Below, in pieces: positions 1 to 4,805 of a stretch of 6,303 nt of DNA. A program made the translations under genes and the position numbers. Numbering within the stretch: position 1 is the stretch's first letter; each line of letters begins with the position of its first letter. This DNA is from an uncultured bacterium (GTDB lineage Bacteria > Verrucomicrobiota > Lentisphaeria > Victivallales > UBA1829): the NCBI GenBank assembly GCA_900549045.1, contig URNE01000150.1, forward strand, positions 1-6,303, given 5' to 3'. The notes beneath the pieces were generated by a model. It ran no database searches. It was not told the DNA's origin and saw only the letters and a program-made list of their open reading frames with translations.

Positions 1-7
1 TTTCCGC

Positions 8-36
8 TTGATTTTTTTCAAAAAGAGTGGAATATT
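8..36 (+). promoter_or_regulatory. Candidate promoter for the coiled-coil/tail-anchor gene pair
   Basis: A TTGATT box at 8-13 is followed, after 17 bases, by AATATT at 31-36. Each box only partly matches the sigma-70 consensus. The stretch 1-60 is AT-rich compared with the genes and lies just upstream of the first start codon, which is where a promoter should be. The window edge is close, so transcription could also enter from further upstream. Confidence 0.3.
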
Positions 37-68
37 AAAAGAGAATCACATCGGAAAGGAATGCATCC

Positions 69-713
69 ATGCCTAAATCAATGTTTGTCTCAGGCTCGCT
101 CCACCGCATCAGCGGACAGATCTCAGAGGCTTCAGCCCGGATGCATCAGCACAGTCAGGAGCAGAACTCCTCCGAATCCGGGAACCTCCCGGGAGAAGAG
201 CAGGCTCAGCCGAAGCCCCGGACTCCGGACGTCGACGACGCCGCGCGCAACGCTCTGCTCAAACCGCGCTATGAAGAACTGCTCCGCACAAAACGCGATC
301 TGATCGGACAGCTCAACGAAGCCGAAGCGAAAAGCTCCGCGGAACAGGCGCGTCTGGAACGCTCCGCCGCCGATTGCGCTCAGACCCTCGCCGAGCTCCG
401 CGCTATCCTCGACCGGCTCGAATCCTGCCGCATTCCCGAACTTTCGGATTCCGATTTCCATCCCGCGCTCAACGAAGCGCTCCGCACATTTGAAAACGGA
501 CGCATCGAGCTCATCCGCGCAACCGCCCTTCCTCCGGAGCATGCGGCGGGAACCGCCGTTCAGACGGCGGCGAAAACGGACCTCGCGGACATTCCGGCCG
601 GAACGCTCTTCAGAAAGGGAGCCGCATTTTTCCTGCCGCTGATCCTGACCATTCTCTTCTCGGCCTTCTTCCTTGCTCTCTCGTTCATCATCGCGTGGAA
701 AGTCGCTCTGTAA
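69..713 (+). CDS. Hypothetical coiled-coil protein with a C-terminal membrane anchor (214 aa)
   Basis: I do not recognise a named family. The protein has four visible parts. Residues 1-60 are polar, rich in Ser, Gln, Glu and Pro, and probably disordered. Residues about 66-119 are strongly helical with heptad-like Leu/Ala spacing and many Glu, Arg and Lys, as in a coiled coil. Residues 120-180 form a less regular linker. Residues about 186-210 form one hydrophobic segment (FFLPLILTILFSAFFLALSF) followed by only a few residues. There is no N-terminal signal peptide, so the likely topology is tail-anchored with the coiled coil in the cytoplasm. The ATG at 69 is chosen because AAAGGA (55-60) sits eight bases upstream; an ATG at 61 is in another frame and overlaps no Shine-Dalgarno at proper distance. 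The stop codon directly abuts the start of the next gene, so the two are probably co-transcribed and translationally coupled. A role as scaffold or membrane partner is inference. Confidence 0.75.
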   Translation: MPKSMFVSGSLHRISGQISEASARMHQHSQEQNSSESGNLPGEEQAQPKPRTPDVDDAARNALLKPRYEELLRTKRDLIGQLNEAEAKSSAEQARLERSAADCAQTLAELRAILDRLESCRIPELSDSDFHPALNEALRTFENGRIELIRATALPPEHAAGTAVQTAAKTDLADIPAGTLFRKGAAFFLPLILTILFSAFFLALSFIIAWKVAL

Positions 714-923
714 ATGACTCCCGACGATCCGAACATTGCACGCATCGATTACTGGAGAAAATCCGGAAACCGGGCTCAGCTTACTCAGCTCCTGCGCGTC
801 GGTTCTCTCCACGGCCTCGCGGCGGAAGACAGCGTCAACCGCACAGTCAGACGCCGCCGCAGAGTGCTCATCGTCTTAATGCTGCTGATTCTGCTGACCG
901 GACTCTACTCCGCGCTGTTCTGA
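714..923 (+). CDS. Small tail-anchored membrane protein (69 aa)
   Basis: This is an unrecognised small protein. Residues 1-44 are hydrophilic, residues 45-50 form an Arg-rich cluster (TVRRRRRV), and residues about 51-67 form one hydrophobic helix ending at the C-terminus. By the positive-inside rule the N-terminal part should be cytoplasmic. The ATG follows the previous stop codon with no gap (TAAATG), and no separate strong Shine-Dalgarno is seen, so reinitiation after the upstream gene is the likely way it is translated. Its last 48 bases overlap the 3' end of the convergent kinase gene. Its reality rests on the coupled start, the Arg-cluster/helix architecture and the shared topology with its upstream neighbour. 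A chance open frame of this size remains possible. Confidence 0.62.
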   Translation: MTPDDPNIARIDYWRKSGNRAQLTQLLRVGSLHGLAAEDSVNRTVRRRRRVLIVLMLLILLTGLYSALF

Positions 924-3155
924 AGCGGCGACCAGACGGTTCAGTTCCATTTTCTCCACATAGAACCAGTCCACCGACCGGATCCGGCAGAACGCGTAGA
1001 CGAACTCGCGTCCCTCCGCATCGCGCTGAATGCTCACGCCGTACTGCTTGCGTTTCATTTTGTCCAGAAGAACGGGATCGCCGAGATTGGCGAAAACGAC
1101 TTTTTCATCCGCCCGGCGGTATTCGTGGAGCTTCCCGGCGGCAAAATCGCGTCCGGTGGAGACGATGATGTCTCCCGTGTTCGTCACAATCGCCTTCTCC
1201 TCCGCAACCGCCTCGCTGTTGCCGCCCAGCCGAAGCTCCTCCACAAGTTCAGCAATGGAGATGTCGAGTCCGCAGACGCCGTTCGCTTTTCCGCCGGCAA
1301 GACGGATCGGCGCGCTGCAGGAGATGACCAGCCCGAACTCCGGAATGCTGTCGACATAAGGCTCCGTCCAGACCGCCCCCTGCGCCGCATGGTCCGCTAT
1401 ACGGTACCAGCGGCGCGTCCGCGGATCGTAGCCGCGCGGAAATTTGCCCGACGCCGGATATGCGGCGTAAAGGCCGTCGGGAAAACCGAACAGCACGCGG
1501 ATCACCGGAGTTCCCTCCAGAAACGCCTTCTCCTGCGCCTCGGGAGTCCATGCGGCGTTTCCGCTCTCCAGGACGATCTGACGCAGACGCGGAATAAAAC
1601 GGGAGAGCGGCTCCAGACGCGTCTTCAGCGGAAGCGCGGTATCGTGCGTTGTGCTGTAGACCAGCACGGCGGGGTCAATGATCCCGTGGTGGAAACGGGA
1701 GCGCAGCATGGTATCCGATTTCCGTTCCGGGAACTCCGTCAGAGCCACGGCGGCGGTTTCGCCGGAATGTTCGTGCAAATCATAATTCAGCAGAAACGCG
1801 GTGTCCGCCGCGAGAAGAGAAGTCGCCTGTTCCAGTTTAAGAAACTGTTCGTCGAGCCGGTACGCCGCACGCGAGCAGATTGAAAACGCGGTGCCGAGCG
1901 CGTTGTCGCGCAGCCGCATCTCCTCCGAAAAACGGAAACTCTGGAAAAACGAATAGGAGAGCGCCGAAACACCCGCCAGCAGAGCAATCAGGAAAAGCAT
2001 CAGCAGCAGACGGCTGTGGCTCCGGCTCCACCGGAAGCATTTCTGCAGAAGATTGTCGGGCTTTGCGGAAACTTCAAGATCCATCATCCACCGCCGCAGG
2101 TCGGCGGAAAGCTCTCCGGCCTGCTGATAGCGATCCGCGGGATCGTTCGCCAGCGCCTTGCGGACGACCGCTATCAGACCGGCGTCAATTTTCGCCCCGA
2201 ATTCATGTTCCGGCGGGTTCATCAGCCCGTCGCGGATCGCGCACATGACCTCCTCCGCCGTTTCACCGGGAAATGCGGGATGAAGCGTGACGAGTTCAAA
2301 CAGAATCGCTCCCATTGCAAAAAGATCGGCGCGCCGGTCGCAGGGTTCTCCGCGGATCGCCTCCGGCGCAAGATACTGCGGCGTTCCCGCCAAAACGGGC
2401 GAACCCTCCGGCTGCGGCTGAATCGGACGCGCAATGCCCCAGTCCATGATATAGGTTTCATGATATTCTCCGGTCATGATGTTTTCCGGCTTGAGATCGC
2501 GGTGCATGATGTTCCGGCTGTGCGCGTATTCGAGCGCATCGCATGCCTTGAGAAAAATTTCCAGACGGTTCCGCAGACTCTTCTGCTCGTCGAACGCGCG
2601 GACGCCGTCAAGGCGGTAATGCGCGGAGACCTGTTTCAGATACTCTTTAAGGGTAATGCCGTTGATCATCTTCATGGCAAGATGAAGCCCGTTTTCCTCG
2701 TCCGATTTCAGAGAATAAATCGGCACAATTGCGGGGTGATCAAGCTGAGCGGTCACGCGCGCTTCCGAGAGGAAGAAACGGCGCTGTTCTCCGTTTTCCG
2801 CCGCCTCTCTGCGCAGGGATTTGATGGCGACCAGACGATGCAGCCGGCGGTCGTATCCGCGAAAGAGCAGCCCCTGTCCGCCCTCGGCGATCTTCTCCCG
2901 GATTTCGTATTCATCGTCGAGCGAATCAAGCGGAAGTTCATCTCCGGAAAAATTGACGTCTCCGGGATCTCTCCGTCCGCGCAGCTCCTCAATCCGCAGA
3001 TCCACGTCTTTCCGTTTCTTCCGGAAGAATCCGGCGCCGGTTCCGGGCTTCGACGCGGTTTTGCCGGATGACGCCGGAGACGTTTTCCCCGATACCGCCG
3101 TCCGGTCAATCAGAACCGTTTTTTCAACAGTGTCTCCGCCGCTCTCAGTTTCCAT
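876..3155 (-). CDS. Membrane Ser/Thr protein kinase with C-terminal extracytoplasmic double-Cache sensor (759 aa)
   Basis: A Hanks-type Ser/Thr kinase fused to a receptor domain. Residues 1-50 are a Thr/Ser-rich basic tail. The kinase domain spans about 83-358: glycine loop EGGQG (91-95), VAIK lysine K112, alpha-C glutamate E131, catalytic HRDLKPEN (218-225, D220), metal-binding DWG (238-240, Trp in place of Phe), AGTPQYLAPEA (256-266), D277 and R342. All catalytic residues are present, so it should be active. One membrane helix lies at about 382-403. Residues 404-741 are extracytoplasmic and look like dCache_1: a long membrane-proximal helix, YDPRTRRWY (576-584), GLDIS (629-633) and a closing DWFYVEKM (729-736). 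There is no second membrane helix, so the sensor forms the free C-terminus, as PASTA repeats do in PknB. The Q-rich tail (745-759) overlaps the convergent small gene. The ATG at 3155 has GGGGAA upstream. It likely senses a small ligand and phosphorylates cytoplasmic proteins; substrates are unknown. Confidence 0.93.
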   Translation of the reverse strand: METESGGDTVEKTVLIDRTAVSGKTSPASSGKTASKPGTGAGFFRKKRKDVDLRIEELRGRRDPGDVNFSGDELPLDSLDDEYEIREKIAEGGQGLLFRGYDRRLHRLVAIKSLRREAAENGEQRRFFLSEARVTAQLDHPAIVPIYSLKSDEENGLHLAMKMINGITLKEYLKQVSAHYRLDGVRAFDEQKSLRNRLEIFLKACDALEYAHSRNIMHRDLKPENIMTGEYHETYIMDWGIARPIQPQPEGSPVLAGTPQYLAPEAIRGEPCDRRADLFAMGAILFELVTLHPAFPGETAEEVMCAIRDGLMNPPEHEFGAKIDAGLIAVVRKALANDPADRYQQAGELSADLRRWMMDLEVSAKPDNLLQKCFRWSRSHSRLLLMLFLIALLAGVSALSYSFFQSFRFSEEMRLRDNALGTAFSICSRAAYRLDEQFLKLEQATSLLAADTAFLLNYDLHEHSGETAAVALTEFPERKSDTMLRSRFHHGIIDPAVLVYSTTHDTALPLKTRLEPLSRFIPRLRQIVLESGNAAWTPEAQEKAFLEGTPVIRVLFGFPDGLYAAYPASGKFPRGYDPRTRRWYRIADHAAQGAVWTEPYVDSIPEFGLVISCSAPIRLAGGKANGVCGLDISIAELVEELRLGGNSEAVAEEKAIVTNTGDIIVSTGRDFAAGKLHEYRRADEKVVFANLGDPVLLDKMKRKQYGVSIQRDAEGREFVYAFCRIRSVDWFYVEKMELNRLVAASEQRGVESGQQNQQH

Positions 3156-3181
3156 TTGCTTTCCCCTTTTGCTGCGCGGAT

Positions 3182-3210
3182 AATTTAGCTCCGCATTTCG
3201 GAATTGTCAA
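3182..3210 (-). promoter_or_regulatory. Promoter of the Cache-kinase gene
   Basis: Read on the minus strand, a perfect TTGACA (3210-3205) is followed after exactly 17 bases by TAAATT (3187-3182), which matches four of six consensus -10 bases. Transcription would start near 3175, giving a short leader of about 20 bases that contains the GGGGAA ribosome site just before the ATG at 3155. This is the best-formed sigma-70-type promoter in the window. Confidence 0.55.
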
Positions 3211-3227
3211 GACAGGACGCGGCTCGG

Positions 3228-3256
3228 TTGACAGTTTTGCGGAAAAGACAAAACCG
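3228..3256 (+). promoter_or_regulatory. Candidate promoter of the portal-like gene, divergent from the kinase promoter
   Basis: A perfect TTGACA lies at 3228-3233, 36 bases before the ATG. No convincing -10 box follows at 16-18 bases (AAACCG at 3251-3256), so the -10 is weak, the promoter needs an activator, or the box is fortuitous. It faces away from the TTGACA of the kinase promoter at 3205-3210; 17 bases lie between the two -35 boxes. One DNA-bound regulator could therefore affect both genes. Confidence 0.27.
3234..3254. repeat. Short inverted repeat upstream of the portal-like gene
   Basis: GTTTTG at 3234-3239 and CAAAAC at 3249-3254 are perfect inverted copies separated by nine bases. 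The repeat begins directly after the TTGACA box and ends just before the Shine-Dalgarno. It could be an operator half-site pair or a small leader hairpin, but at six base pairs per arm chance is a fair alternative. Confidence 0.3.
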
Positions 3257-3263
3257 AAAGGAG
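3257..3263 (+). promoter_or_regulatory. Ribosome binding site deciding the portal-like gene start
   Basis: AAAGGAG is placed six bases before the ATG at 3270. It favours that start over the in-frame TTG at 3204, which would overlap the divergent promoter region and add 22 residues without family-like sequence. Confidence 0.8.
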
Positions 3264-3269
3264 TTCTCC

Positions 3270-4658
3270 ATGCTCAATCATCATTTGAATCTGCGCGATC
3301 TGCTGAATCCGCAATACCTCTGCGCCGCCGAAGACTGGCGGGTCTGTTCCGACTGCTTTGCCGGAGAGCGCGAAGTCAAACGCGCGGGCGAACGCTATCT
3401 GCCCAAAACCGAAGGACAGATGGCGGACGCCCAGTTCGGATCAAGGCGCTACGACGCCTACAAAGCCCGCGCGAATTATTTCAACTATCTCGCGACCACA
3501 ATCGCCACCATGCTCGGCATCATGCACCGCGAACCGCCGGAGGCCATTGAACTGCCCGAACGCATCCGCACCATCCGCACGACAGCCTCAAGCGACGGGC
3601 TGCCGCTCGACGACACTCTGCGCAGGCTGAATCTCTTCCAGCTTCTCTACGGACGCTGCGGCCTTCTCCTCGACGTTCCTCCCGCAACCGTTTCCCCCGA
3701 AGCCGTCCCCGTCATGACTCTCTGCGCCGCACCGCAGATTCTCGACTGGACTTGCGAAAACGGCGATTCCTCCGCCCTCACCTCGCTCCTGCTTGACGAA
3801 TCCGGCTGGGAATGCGGCGCGGAGGGCTGGGAATTCCTCCGGAAAGTCCGTCTCTGCACCCTCTCGCCCGATGGCGAATACTGTTCGGTCCGCATGACGC
3901 CGGATGAATTCCGCGCCTTCCGCGCAAGCCCCCATGCTCTCCCCGACGAATGTTTTCCGGAAATCCGCGGACGCCGTCTCAAGCGCATTCCGTTTGTTTT
4001 CGCGAATGTGAACGACTCCGGAACCGCCGTTCCGGCACCTCCGCTTCTCCCGCTCGCAAACGCGTGTCTGGCCATCTACCGCGGCGAAGCCGACTACCGC
4101 CACGCCCTCTTCATGCAGGCGCAGTCAACCCTGTTCCTCAAAGGATTCCAGCTCGACGGTCCCCCGATGATGGGCGCGGGCAACTACATTCACACCGAAT
4201 CGCCCGACGCTTCCGGCAGCTATCTGGAAATTTCCGGAGCCGGGCTTCAGGAGATGCGCACCGCACAGAATGATCTGCACGCCATTGCCCAGAACATGGG
4301 AATCTCTCTCGACAGCCGCAGCAACGAATCCGGCGAAGCGCTGAAGACGCGTCTTGCGGTCAAAACAGCCCTCATGCGCGCCGTTGCCGGAACCGGGGAA
4401 AAGACCATGCTCCAGATTCTCCGCATCGCCGCCGCCTGGTGCAACGCCGACCCTGACGAAGTGGTTTTCCGCGTGAACCGCGATTTCAACGAAGGCGGAG
4501 TAGCCGCATCCGACGTGCTCGACCTCTGGAACGCAAGGAACGCCGGACTCCCCCTCTCCGCGCGCAGCATCCACGAATGGCTCCGCCGAAACGACTTCAC
4601 CGACGCCTCGTTCGATGAAGAAAACGAACGGATAAAAGACGAAAAACGGAACGTTTGA
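3270..4658 (+). CDS. DUF4055-family phage-portal-like protein (462 aa), orphan
   Basis: Recognised as DUF4055, a family found in phage genomes, often at the portal position. Hallmarks seen in order: an N-terminal W-x-V-x-D-x-F-x-G-x-x-x-V-K block with R-Y-L-P (residues 23-45); Y-x-x-Y-K-A-R-A-x-Y-F-N with a following G-I-x-x-R-E-P-P (61-90); G-L-P-L (110-113) and Y-G-R-C-G-L-L-L-D-V-P (127-137); an I-L-D-W strand (157-160); I-P-F-V (240-243); P-P-L-L-P-L-A-N-A-C-L-A-I-Y with A-D-Y (257-276); S-Y-L-E-I-S-G-A-G (317-325); E-A-L-K-T-R (356-361); and a C-terminal N-R-D-F (403-406) before a helical tail. The length is what I expect for the family and there is no frameshift, so it is not decaying. 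Portals form dodecameric rings for DNA entry into capsids. No terminase, capsid, protease or tail gene is adjacent: its neighbours are a kinase and a glycohydrolase-like gene. It has its own terminator and base use like its neighbours. Possible explanations are a prophage remnant, a gene transfer agent part or a domesticated protein. Membership is from memory of the family. Confidence 0.82.
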   Translation: MLNHHLNLRDLLNPQYLCAAEDWRVCSDCFAGEREVKRAGERYLPKTEGQMADAQFGSRRYDAYKARANYFNYLATTIATMLGIMHREPPEAIELPERIRTIRTTASSDGLPLDDTLRRLNLFQLLYGRCGLLLDVPPATVSPEAVPVMTLCAAPQILDWTCENGDSSALTSLLLDESGWECGAEGWEFLRKVRLCTLSPDGEYCSVRMTPDEFRAFRASPHALPDECFPEIRGRRLKRIPFVFANVNDSGTAVPAPPLLPLANACLAIYRGEADYRHALFMQAQSTLFLKGFQLDGPPMMGAGNYIHTESPDASGSYLEISGAGLQEMRTAQNDLHAIAQNMGISLDSRSNESGEALKTRLAVKTALMRAVAGTGEKTMLQILRIAAAWCNADPDEVVFRVNRDFNEGGVAASDVLDLWNARNAGLPLSARSIHEWLRRNDFTDASFDEENERIKDEKRNV

Positions 4659-4665
4659 AGCCGCC

Positions 4666-4699
4666 CCGTCCGGCCCCCGCGGACCGGACGGAATTTTTT
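4666..4699 (+). terminator. Intrinsic terminator of the portal-like gene
   Basis: CCGTCCGG (4666-4673) and CCGGACGG (4684-4691) form a perfect 8-bp GC-rich stem with a 10-base loop, followed by AA and six T residues (4694-4699). It starts eight bases after the stop codon. The T tract can also pair with the next GAAAAA (4705-4710) around a TGCG loop. No T tract flanks the stem in the other direction, so it acts on the plus strand only. Confidence 0.88.
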
Positions 4700-4705
4700 C
4701 TGCGG

Positions 4706-4760
4706 AAAAATCAAATAAAAAGCAAAAAAACATTTGACATTTAAAGTTTTCCGTGATAGT
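4706..4760 (+). promoter_or_regulatory. Candidate promoter of the glycohydrolase-like gene with A-rich upstream tract
   Basis: A perfect TTGACA is at 4734-4739. GATAGT at 4755-4760 follows at a short 15-base spacing; TAGTGT at 4757-4762 is the alternative at 17. The 28 bases upstream (4706-4733) are almost all A with short interruptions, like an UP element that binds RNA polymerase alpha subunits. A perfect TATAAT also occurs at 4774-4779, but no -35 box lies at the right distance from it. The gap between terminator and gene is AT-rich, which supports a promoter here even though the exact -10 is unsure. Confidence 0.45.
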
Positions 4761-4768
4761 GTTTTCCG
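4746..4768 (+). repeat. Direct repeat GTTTTCCG in the promoter region
   Basis: GTTTTCCG occurs at 4746-4753 and again at 4761-4768, a 15-base period, flanking the likely -10 element. Tandem sites placed like this often bind a regulator, but the motif is short and resembles the general TTTTCCG-rich style of this genome. Confidence 0.4.
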
Positions 4769-4791
4769 ACCTGTATAATCAGCAATTATAT

Positions 4792-4797
4792 GAGAGG
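4792..4797 (+). promoter_or_regulatory. Ribosome binding site deciding the glycohydrolase-like start
   Basis: GAGAGG with eight bases to the ATG at 4806. The in-frame GTG at 4797 overlaps this site itself, so it cannot use it as a Shine-Dalgarno; the ATG is preferred. Confidence 0.7.
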
Positions 4798-4805
4798 TGT
4801 CTTTT

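Noticed and set aside
132..812. Minus-strand open frame (226 codons) opposite the coiled-coil gene
   Set aside because: The plus strand has a ribosome site, a coherent coiled coil and a membrane helix; the minus frame is Arg/Gly/Phe-rich with no recognisable feature.
1125..1883. Plus-strand open frame (252 codons) opposite the Cache sensor
   Set aside because: Antisense to the conserved YDPRxRxWY and GLDIS region; Arg-rich translation typical of shadow frames.
2436..2444. DWG instead of DFG as a sign of a pseudokinase
   Set aside because: The metal-binding Asp is kept, the Lys, Glu and HRD residues are all present, and a Trp at this place is common in bacterial Ser/Thr kinases.
2016..3071. 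Long plus-strand open frame (351 codons) opposite the kinase gene
   Set aside because: It is antisense to unmistakable kinase motifs (HRDLKPEN, DWG, APE), has no ribosome site, and its translation shows no domain; it is a GC-bias shadow.
3204..3269. In-frame TTG start extending the portal-like protein by 22 residues
   Set aside because: No Shine-Dalgarno, it overlaps the divergent promoter boxes, and the ATG at 3270 has AAAGGAG at ideal distance.
4774..4779. Perfect TATAAT as the main -10 box
   Set aside because: The TTGACA at 4734-4739 is 34 bases away and nothing like a -35 box lies 16-18 bases upstream; kept only as an alternative.
4797..4805. GTG start for the glycohydrolase-like protein
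   Set aside because: It lies within the GAGAGG ribosome site that serves the ATG at 4806.
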